From CAMLDH01 sp966250375 (GTDB taxonomy: Bacteria > Pseudomonadota > Gammaproteobacteria > Burkholderiales > Burkholderiaceae_D), in contig CBINHE010000078.1 of the NCBI GenBank assembly GCA_966250375.1, positions 1-19,364 on the forward strand: a stretch of DNA of 19,364 nucleotides. Reading direction: 5' to 3'. Below the pieces are notes generated by a model that was given only the letters and a program-made list of their open reading frames with translations, did not search any database and had not been told where the DNA came from. Numbering within the stretch: the stretch's first letter is position 1; the number at the start of each line of letters is the position of its first letter. Below are positions 1 to 7,222 of this stretch, one piece after another. The position numbers were made by a program, and so were the translations under genes.

Positions 1-92
1 GGCCGGCGGCGAAACCAGGCCATCGTCAATGCGTCCGTCACAATATCGGCCGTCAACTCGGTCGTGTATGCCTGTTTCGGTATTTTTTTCAT
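1..92 (-). pseudogene. IS3 transposase remnant, OrfA start joined to an OrfB segment (partial)
   Basis: The frame starts at ATG 92-90 after a purine-rich GGGAAAG stretch and stays open to the window edge (30 codons). Residues 1-12 (MKKIPKQAYTTE) look like the N terminus of an IS3 OrfA helix-turn-helix protein. Residues about 14-30 (TADIVTDALTMAWFRRR) look like the OrfB integrase core, a stretch that normally precedes the HHSDRGSQY part of the DDE domain. In intact elements these parts are several hundred codons apart, so most of OrfA and the first half of OrfB seem to be deleted. A functional transposase is not expected. Confidence 0.55.
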
Positions 93-160
93 TGCCTGTC
101 TTTCCCAAGTAACGTTAATTTTACGTCACCTATGGAAGACTAAATTTCAGGGGAAGCTCA
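1..160 (-). mobile_element. IS3-family element end, internally deleted, cut by the window edge
   Basis: Read leftward from 160, the segment starts with TGAGCTTCCCCTGAAATTTA (138-160 is the probable terminal inverted repeat; IS3-family ends commonly begin TGA with a C-rich block a few bases in). After about 45 bp comes a short reading frame whose translation resembles IS3 OrfA at its start and OrfB at its end. The IS end supplies the TGA that terminates the neighbouring radical SAM gene, so the element appears to sit inside that gene. The other end and any target duplication lie outside the window. The family call rests on protein resemblance and the type of end; the exact IS name is not known. 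Confidence 0.6.
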
Positions 161-844
161 TGAAAACGGACATCCCCTCATTACTTCTACCGCGACTGTC
201 GGTTGATCCCGGCCGAATAATTTTCGATGGCCGTAGAACCGCACCATTTCCTCGATGATCCCATCGGTGTATTCGCATTCATCGGCAGGCGGAAAATACT
301 CGCGCCGGTTAAAGACCGGCTGCGTTCCATTCGTATAGATCAGATTGCTTACGTCAGCGAGGCTGTGGCCCGCCGCGACGGTTTCAAATTTTCGAAAAAA
401 ATCGTCTGGCTCCCCCAACAAGCCATAGTCAGGCTGTAAAAAAGAGGTAAGAGCCGTGGCGTGGGTGGTAAAACCGAAGCCTCCTATCATGATCGGGATT
501 GTGGACAATTTTCGCACTTCCTCGATCAAGAGCTTTGAGTCCAGCACCGGAAAATAATCGCGCTTTCGATGTTGCGCACTGTCGAGACAGTAGTCCTCAT
601 ATACAAGGGTATCGCCTTGCCTGAGATGCAGCCCGATCATGCGCGGCCGGTATCGGTCCAGTAGTCTTTGAATCAGTGCCGGCCATTCGCGGCGATCTAT
701 ATCAAGCATGTCAATCGGCTGAACACGTAATCCATAACGGCGCGCCACTTCCGATACCTGGACAAAGGCATAGGGAAAGATCGGCCGCCAATCAAGGTTC
801 GAACAATTGAACAACAGCAGATCCGTCTCATTAGCGTTGCTCAT
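158..844 (-). pseudogene. Cobalamin-binding radical SAM enzyme, N-terminal part only, cut by the IS
   Basis: The 228 residues begin with an alpha/beta region typical of the N-terminal cobalamin-binding part of B12-dependent radical SAM enzymes: LLLFNCSNLDWRPIFPYAF, then RPRMIGLHLRQGDT, then IPIMIGGFGFTT at about 118-129, then YGLLGEPDDFF. The frame ends with VAVEVMRGCPFS and a TGA. RGCPFxCxxC is the usual start of the CxxxCxxC cluster motif, so Cys225 is the first ligand and the whole catalytic barrel is missing. The TGA belongs to the IS end at 160. Start 844 has AAGGAA about 8 nt upstream. It is transcribed away from the RiPP precursor. Intact relatives typically C-methylate unactivated carbons of peptides or other substrates, so it was probably a tailoring enzyme of this cluster. 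As it stands it cannot bind the iron-sulfur cluster. Confidence 0.8.
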
Positions 845-964
845 GGGCGCATTTCCTTGTCACGAAGCCATATCAATATGCCTTAATACTAGAGAAAGTC
901 TGCGTTGCCGAAAATGGCACAAACGCGCCATAGATCAACATGATGATCGGAACTACATTGAAAG

Positions 965-986
965 TACGCCATGCATGAGTGGCGTA
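965..986. promoter_or_regulatory. Inverted repeat in the divergent intergenic region
   Basis: TACGCCA (965-971) and TGGCGTA (980-986) form perfect 7-bp arms around an 8-nt spacer, 26 bp before the precursor start codon. The 168-bp gap 845-1012 must hold the promoters for the leftward radical SAM gene and the rightward operon. The repeat could be an operator for both or a hairpin in the precursor mRNA leader. No convincing sigma-70 boxes were identified. AAGGAG at 1001-1006 is a good ribosome binding site, 6 nt from the precursor ATG. Confidence 0.4.
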
Positions 987-1012
987 TGTGTTCAACCTGA
1001 AAGGAGTTTTCT

Positions 1013-1282
1013 ATGAGTGGTTTTCTCGATTTTATCGCCAGCGTTGGAAAAGATACGTCCCTGAAGAACGAGCTTGGCCAGGCGCATTCTTTTGGTGACA
1101 TGCGTGACGTTGCAGAGAAGCGCGGCTTCTCGATCAATGAGACTGAATTTGCCTCATTTTTTCGCTCGCAGAGCGATGCAATCGCTGCTAACGTTGCCGG
1201 TGTCGATGGCAACGGCATGCTGGTTTTTGGTCGTGACTGGGCATACCCCGGGCCAGATACCGACGGTGAAATGGTAATGTAA
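1013..1282 (+). CDS. RiPP precursor peptide with Nif11-like leader
   Basis: This 89-residue protein has an N-terminal Nif11-like leader at about 3-50: FLDFIASVGKDTSLKNEL, a short linker, then MRDVAEKRGFSINETEF. That is the two-helix pattern followed by a GF(S/D)I/F.EEE-type helix of the nif11-like leader family. The leader is recognised by modifying enzymes, and the C-terminal core becomes the product. The C-terminal part (about 52-89) is rich in Gly, Asp, Ala and Met, contains Trp76, Tyr78, Pro79 and Pro81, and has no Cys, which argues against a lanthipeptide or a disulfide product. There is no clear GG cleavage site; Arg51 and Arg74 are the only basic residues after the leader helices. AAGGAG 6 nt upstream supports the start. 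The gene heads an operon of oxygenases, a ligase and a peptidase, and a terminator follows it, as is common for highly expressed precursors. The product structure is unknown. Confidence 0.8.
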   Translation: MSGFLDFIASVGKDTSLKNELGQAHSFGDMRDVAEKRGFSINETEFASFFRSQSDAIAANVAGVDGNGMLVFGRDWAYPGPDTDGEMVM

Positions 1283-1310
1283 TTTGACGGAATTACGTTA
1301 ATTGCATGGA

Positions 1311-1342
1311 GGGGGAGGAGGCACAATTTCCTCCCTTCTTTT
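1311..1342 (+). terminator. Intrinsic terminator or attenuator after the precursor gene
   Basis: GGGAGGA (1313-1319) pairs with TCCTCCC (1329-1335) around a 9-nt loop, extendable by two G-U pairs, and is followed by TTCTTTT. It lies 30 nt after the precursor stop and before the ribosome binding site (AGAAGGAA, 1358-1365) of the next gene. Partial read-through would give far more precursor mRNA than enzyme mRNA. Confidence 0.6.
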
Positions 1343-1368
1343 CAAGTCCCGCGCAATAGAAGGAAATC

Positions 1369-2511
1369 ATGCCGAAGCAATCCATTTCAGTCGAGACGGG
1401 ACTGTCCGTCGAGCGCTTTCGAAGCGAATATTTTCACACTAAAACACCCGTTATCATCCGAGGCCTGTTTGATGACTCTCCGATTGCGCACGTCAGCGAT
1501 GAGTCGAGCGCGATCAATCTCTTCGGGGACTATGAGCTGGAAACGCTTGAGGAATATGTTTCCAAATTCCAGCGCGACGATTCTTTTGTCCAGCCTACGC
1601 AAAGGTGGGCATTCCGCCGCTATCTGGAGCATGTGAAAGCGCATCCCGCCACAAAAATCTGCGTGCGCGAATACGATACGCCAAAAGGAATACTGGACCT
1701 CTTTCGCGTCCCGGATCTTTGCCGAGTGCGTCCGGATTCTGCAGTAACCTCCAATCTTTTTCTGGCCAATGCATCCAATGCCGCGCAAATGCATTTTGAC
1801 GGCGATCATCGCCATGTCTTGCTATACCAGGTATTTGGCCGCAAGCGAGTGTTTCTAGTGCCATGCACGTCTTCGGTGAAATTGTTTCCGGTGCTCAACC
1901 AGAGCTGGTGCAATTTCCAGCAATTGTCGGACCAAGAAAAATCCGAATTCATTGCCTATGTCGGCGGCTACGAATATCTGCTGCAGCCGGGAGAGACGCT
2001 TTATTTCCCTATGATGATGTGGCATCACATGGAGTATGTGGATACCGGCATGTCGGTCAACTTCAGATTCGGCAGAAGCCGCTATAGCGATTTCTTGTAC
2101 AAGTTCATGCATGCGGATAAATACGTGCAAAACATCGCATCGGTTCTGGACTTTGACAAACCGCCGCATGGGGTTGATGCGGATGCATGTTTTGAGCGCA
2201 TACAGAATGCTCTGAAGGAATTTTGTCCCGATCCGCGCGAAAAGTTCCGTGCGATGAGGGCCTTGATGAAGCAACTATACCAGGAAGTCTGTCTGGATGC
2301 CGCCAATTGCGATTACTTCATTGGTGGAGAAGATGAAATCATCGCCGCCTCCAAGGCATTGTCCGCGCTGACTGCACAGCCTTATCATGTATCCAATTGG
2401 CTGCGCCTGCATGGCCTGCACAGCATGATGCTGGAAGTGATTAATGACGTACGCGCATCATCGGGCAAGCAACTGGCGCTGAATGTCAAAGGCGTTACCG
2501 CGAAGTTGTAG
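1369..2511 (+). CDS. JmjC/cupin_8-type Fe(II)/2-oxoglutarate oxygenase
   Basis: The 380-residue protein resembles JmjC-fold (FIH-like, cupin_8) hydroxylases. The metal triad appears complete: His142 and Asp144 in AQMHFDGDH and His219 in MMMWHHMEYVDTG, which matches the WWHH of factor-inhibiting-HIF enzymes. Lys159 in FGRKRVFLVPC is at the usual 2-oxoglutarate-binding lysine. The N terminus (KTPVIIRGLFDD) is typical of this group, and residues about 240-380 form a helical C-terminal extension. Relatives hydroxylate Asn, Asp, His, Arg or Lys side chains in proteins, so a hydroxylation of the precursor core is a reasonable inference. AGAAGGAA lies 3-10 nt before the ATG. The stop is 2 nt before the next ATG, so the gene is operonic. 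Confidence 0.85.
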   Translation: MPKQSISVETGLSVERFRSEYFHTKTPVIIRGLFDDSPIAHVSDESSAINLFGDYELETLEEYVSKFQRDDSFVQPTQRWAFRRYLEHVKAHPATKICVREYDTPKGILDLFRVPDLCRVRPDSAVTSNLFLANASNAAQMHFDGDHRHVLLYQVFGRKRVFLVPCTSSVKLFPVLNQSWCNFQQLSDQEKSEFIAYVGGYEYLLQPGETLYFPMMMWHHMEYVDTGMSVNFRFGRSRYSDFLYKFMHADKYVQNIASVLDFDKPPHGVDADACFERIQNALKEFCPDPREKFRAMRALMKQLYQEVCLDAANCDYFIGGEDEIIAASKALSALTAQPYHVSNWLRLHGLHSMMLEVINDVRASSGKQLALNVKGVTAKL

Positions 2512-2513
2512 AT

Positions 2514-3725
2514 ATGACGAATGAAAATCACAGTATGGCGAGGCGTCACATGAAGGTTTTGATTGTCGGAGCCGGAATCGCTGGCTTGAGCATGGCGCTT
2601 GCACTTGAGCGCGCCGGCTGCGAGGTCGACGTGTGGGAGCGCAGACCGGTCTTGCCGGAAGCGGGCGGCGGCATTGTCATCTGGCCCAACGGCGAGCGAA
2701 TTCTGCATTATTACGGCTTGCATCTCACTACGATAGGGGAGCCGCTTGATGCCGTCCTGGTTCATGACCTGGCTGGTGCTGCGTTGGGCCGCAGCCCACT
2801 TGACGCACTGAGTCAACGATTTAATTCAGGCGTCTTCCCGGTCGCCAGACGCGAACTGCTTCAACTTATCCTGCGCGGACTGCGGGATACCAACATTCAT
2901 TTTTGCCGCGGATTTTCCCGTTACGCAGAAACCGGCGAAGGCATTATTGCCTACGACGACCAAGGAGTTAGCGCGCCTGCCGACTTCATTGTCGGTGCGG
3001 ATGGCATTCATTCTCGTGCGCGCGATCAGGCCCGCATGGCCGCAAGCCCATTCAAGCTAGGGGTAACGCACTGGGTAGCATTATTGGATGAAAATTACAC
3101 GCCGTGCCGTACCGGCATGGAGTATCTCGATAATGGCTTACGCTTGGGCATCATGCCGGTGCGGCAAGGGCAATCCTATGTCCGGGTGTCGAGTTGCGCT
3201 TCGCATTTTAGAAACGCCGATCATCGTCAGGAAGCGGAAGCGACTCCCCAGCGAACGATTGAAGCGCTTTTCCGGAATGCGGGACCAGCGGTTCGCTCTA
3301 CTCTTGTTGCCATGTTGGCGTCGTCTGCTAAATGGCAGGCGATCGAAGAGAAAGATATTGAGGCTGCAGCGTCAATGGTCAATGGCAGAGTTGCGCTGGC
3401 GGGAGATGCTGCTCATGCGATGACGGCCGGACTTGGCCAGGGCGGAAATCAGGGAATCGAAGATGCGTTCGTGCTAGGGGAGCTCTGCTCCCGCATGCCA
3501 GGCAGGAACGTGGCGCAGATGCTGCTGCAGTATGAAAAACAGCGTCTCGGTCGGGTACAAGCTATCCAGCGACAATCGCGCGAAAAATCGCTATTGTTGA
3601 CCCGGAATGCAGACCTAATGTCAAAATGGTATGACGATATGCAACGTATATCGCACTCCGATTCGCTAGGATCTCTTGAATCCATGTTGCAAGAATCCCC
3701 CGTTTTCACGAGGGTGGTGCAATGA
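2514..3725 (+). CDS. FAD-dependent monooxygenase (group A, UbiH/PHBH-like)
   Basis: The 403-residue protein is a single-component flavoprotein hydroxylase of the p-hydroxybenzoate hydroxylase fold. It shows the dinucleotide-binding motif VGAGIAGLSMALALERAG (about 18-35) ending in a charged strand (VDVWER), the DG motif IVGADGIHSRAR (about 159-170), and the second FAD motif GRVALAGDAAHAMTAGLGQGGNQGIEDA (about 291-318). Length and motif spacing are normal for an intact enzyme. The first ATG (2514) lies 2 nt after the preceding stop. A start at 2550, giving MKVLIVGAG, has GAGG about 6 nt upstream and is equally plausible. Its stop overlaps the next start (ATGA). Such enzymes usually hydroxylate or epoxidise aromatic or conjugated small molecules, so the substrate could be a modified Trp or Tyr of the core or an attached acyl group; this is inference. 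Confidence 0.85.
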   Translation: MTNENHSMARRHMKVLIVGAGIAGLSMALALERAGCEVDVWERRPVLPEAGGGIVIWPNGERILHYYGLHLTTIGEPLDAVLVHDLAGAALGRSPLDALSQRFNSGVFPVARRELLQLILRGLRDTNIHFCRGFSRYAETGEGIIAYDDQGVSAPADFIVGADGIHSRARDQARMAASPFKLGVTHWVALLDENYTPCRTGMEYLDNGLRLGIMPVRQGQSYVRVSSCASHFRNADHRQEAEATPQRTIEALFRNAGPAVRSTLVAMLASSAKWQAIEEKDIEAAASMVNGRVALAGDAAHAMTAGLGQGGNQGIEDAFVLGELCSRMPGRNVAQMLLQYEKQRLGRVQAIQRQSREKSLLLTRNADLMSKWYDDMQRISHSDSLGSLESMLQESPVFTRVVQ

Positions 3726-5248
3726 ACCCCTGTTGCCAAGGCAAGGACATCATGCAGAATATATTGAATGCGCCGCAATTGCGTGCCGCCGCAACGCCGG
3801 ACGAAGTCGTATTCAGGACTTATGCCGGCGACGTGACATATGCCGATTATTGGAATCGAATCGTGTCTGTCTATGCCGGATTGAAGACATGCTGTGATCA
3901 AGCGGGGCGGGTGATTGCGGTCGCGCTCGACGATCCGGTCGAGCTGTATGCCACCATATATGCAATCTGGTATCTGCAAGGTGTTGCGGTTCCGTTGAAT
4001 CCTGCAAACAATGCGCGCGAGCTGAACGCGCAACTGGAGGCAGCCTGTCCGGATGTGTTAGTGAGCGATTGGAGGGAAACGAGGCTATCGGCGCTGCTTG
4101 GGAACAGTCGCTCCCGGCCATTGCTTGTTTCGGTTCCGCAATTGTCTGCCGCGCGAAATGGTGAGGCCGGATGTGTGTTGGCCAGTCAGTCCGGGGAGAT
4201 GGATGCAGTGGCGTTGGTAGCCTACACCTCCGGCACCACAGGCGAACCGAAAGGCGTTGCACATAGTATTAGGTCCTTGTCTCACCTGGTCGACAACACC
4301 ATGCAACTGTATCCGCGGGGGGTGGATGTCTTTAGCATGCCGTGCGCCTCGTTTGGCGGTATGCAATTGGCCTTGTTGAATATGGCTTGCGGCCGGCCGC
4401 TTGCTGTTTCAAGCGAAACGGGTGTGGCGGATTTCATCCTGCGAGTGGAGCGATTCAAGCCGAAAATCCTTCTTTCATTTCCACGTCTCATACAGGCCTT
4501 GATTGAGCTGCACGGCGAAAAACCGTCCCTGCTCGATTCGCTTGAAGAATGCCATAGCGGTGGCGAAGCGCTTGCTGCCGAGACCCGTTCCACCTTTTAC
4601 AAATTGAAGTCGTTCCCCATCATCCATGCATATGGCTTGGCAGAGTGTGGGCCGATATGCGTCAATCGCGGCGACGATGCCCGATATGCGGGGGCAGCGG
4701 GTTTCGCCATCGACGGCATTGCGCTGCGCATTGTCGCGCTCGATGGATCGGGACGCGAGTCTGCGCCAGATGAGCCGGGTGAGCTCGTGGTTCGGAGCAA
4801 GGCGATGGCGGCCGAATATTTTCGCCGGCCGGAGATGACTGCGAATGCGATACGGGATGCTTGGCTGCATACAGGAGACGCGGCATATAAAGATGGCGCC
4901 GGAGCCTTGTGGCTTATTGGACGTGTGACGGATCTTATTGTGATTGCGGGCCAGCATATGCCGCTAAGCGATGTGGAAAAGATGCTTGCCTCCGACCACG
5001 CTGTCAAGCAAGTCGCCGTACTCGTTGCAGGCCATGGCACGGCCGGTCCGAAGCGGCTGGCCGCCTACATTTCATTGCATGATCCCGGCCGTGCGGACGA
5101 TTTGCTTGTCGATCGGCTTCGGCAACTTGTGCATCAGGCATGGCGGGAAGAGATCCAATTGGCGCAAGTGCATATCCTTGCCGGGCTGCCACTCGGGCCT
5201 ACCGGGAAAATCGATCGAAAACAGCTTGCCAGCCTGGAGAGGAAATGA
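3722..5248 (+). CDS. AMP-forming acyl-CoA/amino-acid ligase (ANL superfamily)
   Basis: The 508-residue protein has the adenylation signature set: A3 VAYTSGTTGEPKG (about 166-178), A5 YGLAECGP (about 304-311), A7 WLHTGDA (about 381-387), A8 GRVTDLIVIAGQHMPLSDVEK (about 400-420) and A10 PTGKIDRKQL with catalytic Lys496. The length suits a free-standing acyl-CoA or aryl ligase. No carrier protein or condensation domain follows, so it probably makes an acyl-AMP or acyl-CoA used elsewhere. It could activate an acyl group to cap the peptide or activate a carboxylate in the peptide; neither is shown by the sequence. The start overlaps the FAD monooxygenase stop as ATGA (3722-3725), and its stop overlaps the peptidase start as ATGA (5245-5248), so translation is probably coupled. 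An alternative ATG is at 3752. Confidence 0.85.
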   Translation: MNPCCQGKDIMQNILNAPQLRAAATPDEVVFRTYAGDVTYADYWNRIVSVYAGLKTCCDQAGRVIAVALDDPVELYATIYAIWYLQGVAVPLNPANNARELNAQLEAACPDVLVSDWRETRLSALLGNSRSRPLLVSVPQLSAARNGEAGCVLASQSGEMDAVALVAYTSGTTGEPKGVAHSIRSLSHLVDNTMQLYPRGVDVFSMPCASFGGMQLALLNMACGRPLAVSSETGVADFILRVERFKPKILLSFPRLIQALIELHGEKPSLLDSLEECHSGGEALAAETRSTFYKLKSFPIIHAYGLAECGPICVNRGDDARYAGAAGFAIDGIALRIVALDGSGRESAPDEPGELVVRSKAMAAEYFRRPEMTANAIRDAWLHTGDAAYKDGAGALWLIGRVTDLIVIAGQHMPLSDVEKMLASDHAVKQVAVLVAGHGTAGPKRLAAYISLHDPGRADDLLVDRLRQLVHQAWREEIQLAQVHILAGLPLGPTGKIDRKQLASLERK

Positions 5249-7119
5249 ATTCGGGATTTTCCGACACCGCCGACTGTTCCCGACCACCCGCCGATCCGGG
5301 AACGGCGGATGGTGATGCAAGGCTAAGATCCATGGTCTTGGAGGAGAACAAGTCTTACCAAAGATACTTTCAGGACCAGAAAGAAGACATTGAACGCATT
5401 GCTCGACTGGTCAAGCTGCCGTCCAGCAACCGCACGCAGCGCGCCACGCGTACCGAGTGGTCCTGCAATGGTTCGACTTACGTGGATGGTCTCCATGCCG
5501 CACAGGTCGCAGCTTCTGGCCTTGCAGGAAAATTCCGAGCATCGACCTTGCCGCGTCCTCTGTCTCCATGTGGAGGACAGTGGCGCGGTTCATGTCGCCA
5601 ATGTATTTGAAGATGCCGATCGATGCTTCTTTTACCGACTGGTTCCGTGGGCAGACCGGGAAGGCGTGCTGATCATCGGTAAATCGGTCGTGGCCGGAAA
5701 AGTATGCTTCATTGATTTTCGTGACGCTGCCGAAGGGTTGCCGGCCGTATGTTCCCTGCCGATTCAGGTGGGAACGGAGCCCTGCATTGTTCTTGCATGC
5801 GCCGACAGGAATGGCATATTCGTTGCGCTGTCAGCAAGTGTTCCCTGCCGATTCAGGTGGGAACGGAGCCCTGCATTGTTCTTGCATGCGCCGACAGGAA
5901 TGGCATATTCGTTGCGCTGTCAGCAAGTAACGGCATGAGCATATCGCGAACCGTGCTGCCGGCCTGCCCAAATCCAGCCGCTGTATGCAGCTTGGAACAA
6001 TTGGCATCGTTCGAGTATTGTTTTCCGCATGCGATCGCTTTAACGGCCCAGCACCTGCTCCTCATCGTCAATCGAGGCACTTCTTTTTTGCCGGTTTCAG
6101 TGGGTCGACACAATGGGAAGTGCAAGTTTGCGCTTGTTCCTCAGCACCTTCGGCAATTTCATTTTTCGCTGTCGCATGTAGCGGCTGACTCGGACCCGTA
6201 TTTGCGGGGGCAGTCCTTGATCGACCGCCCTCAAACAATTCGTTGGCATGTGCAGACCGGCGCGCTGACACGATCCGAAACGGCGCCAATAGTTGCCTGC
6301 GATCGGTTCACGACGTTTTCCATCAGATTCGAGGCATCCGACGGCCAGGAAATCTTGCTGACTGCAGCATGCCGCAGTGACCAGCTTGATCATGCGGGTC
6401 GTCCATGTGCGCCAATGCCGACCGTACTCTACGTCTATGGAAGTTACGGCAGAACTGCAATTCCGGATTATTCCGCCACGCGCCTTGAGCTTATTGAAAG
6501 CGGCGTGTTGTACGCGATGGTTCATGTTCGGGGCGGCGGTGAATTCGGCCCGTCCTGGCATGAAGCCGGGCGAGGGAAAAACCGCTTGCGTGCGGTGCTC
6601 GATTTTCTTGAGGCAGCGCAGTGGCTTTCCGAAGCAGGGTATTCGAATCGTCTTGCCGCAATCGGACGCAGCGCTGGTGCTGCCATAGTGGCGTGTGCAG
6701 TCAATTTCGTTCCGCATCGGTTTTCTGCGGCCGTCATGGAATATCCCTTCCTCAATGTCGCCGATGCTTTGATCGAGGGGCAATCCGCATTATCAGAGGC
6801 GGAGCATGAAGAGTGGGGCGGCTCGGAAGAACATTTGCGCATGATTTGTCCGATGGCCACGATGCAATCGCTGCCCTATCCGGACATGTTGCTGGTAGGC
6901 GGAATGCGAGACTGGCGGTGTCCTCCTGCGCCGGTGCTGTCATGGATAACGCAGATACGATGCCTCACCACTCGCGAAACCCGGGTGCTTGCACATTTCG
7001 GCGAAGAAGTGGGACACGGATTGTATGAAAACGGTGCTGACCATCTTGCTCGGAAACTCGAGGTGCTGCGCTTCCTGTCCGAGCGGATTGGGTCAAAGCC
7101 GGCCGATTGCGCTGACTGA
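5245..7119 (+). pseudogene. S9A prolyl oligopeptidase/oligopeptidase B-like peptidase, frame-disrupted
   Basis: The start overlaps the ligase stop (ATGA). The first segment contains LEENKSYQRYFQDQKEDIERI, an S9A N-terminal helix. The frame then moves from 1 to 2 somewhere in about 5430-5510, where LALQENSEHRPCRVLCLHVEDSG resumes the propeller, and from 2 to 1 through an 89-bp tandem duplication at 5751-5928. The C-terminal alpha/beta-hydrolase domain is intact: YVYGSYG, YAMVHVRGGGEFGPSW, the nucleophile in IGRSAGAA (Ser codon 6670-6672), Asp in GGMRDWRCPP (6910-6912) and His in EEVGHGLY (7015-7017). Repaired, it would be about 595 residues, slightly short for oligopeptidase B. This family cleaves short peptides, oligopeptidase B after Arg or Lys, and prolyl-oligopeptidase relatives remove leaders in some RiPP pathways, so precursor maturation is the likely role. 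As read here it is not translatable as one chain. Confidence 0.8.
5751..5928 (+). repeat. Exact 89-bp tandem duplication inside the peptidase gene
   Basis: Copy 1 is 5751-5839 and copy 2 is 5840-5928, with no difference seen between them. Each begins GTTCCCTGCC and ends CAGCAAGT. Because 89 is not a multiple of 3, the second copy shifts the frame. Deleting one copy joins VCSLPIQVGTE...VALSAS directly to NGMSISRTVLP in one frame, which shows that the single-copy state is ancestral. Confidence 0.95.
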
Positions 7120-7143
7120 GGGGGATGTGCATATCTTGAGGTG

Positions 7144-7166
7144 TTCACCCTATTTCCACAGGTGAA
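7144..7166 (+). promoter_or_regulatory. Small hairpin in the leader of the PhyH gene
   Basis: TTCACC (7144-7149) can pair with GGTGAA (7161-7166) in the 103-bp gap after the peptidase. No T-tract follows, so it is not a clear terminator. The next gene has its own AAGGAG site (7210-7215), 7 nt before its ATG. Confidence 0.25.
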
Positions 7167-7222
7167 GAAACCCCGTATTGCCATGAAACGATTCCATCAC
7201 GCACTAAACAAGGAGAGCAAGC

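Noticed and set aside
158..160. TGA at the second cysteine position of the radical SAM motif as a selenocysteine codon
   Set aside because: The downstream codons do not give the third Cys and soon reach another stop, and the sequence from TGA onward matches an IS end instead.
5430..5928. Programmed frameshifting in the peptidase gene
   Set aside because: The second shift is fully explained by the 89-bp duplication, and no slippery heptamer was recognised near the first.
6097..6783. 228-codon leftward open frame within the peptidase gene
   Set aside because: It is antisense to the conserved hydrolase domain and shows no family features.
5749..7119. A complete separate gene starting at the ATG at 5749
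   Set aside because: Its first 30 residues are the out-of-frame reading of repeat copy 1, and no ribosome binding site precedes it; it is the back part of the peptidase.
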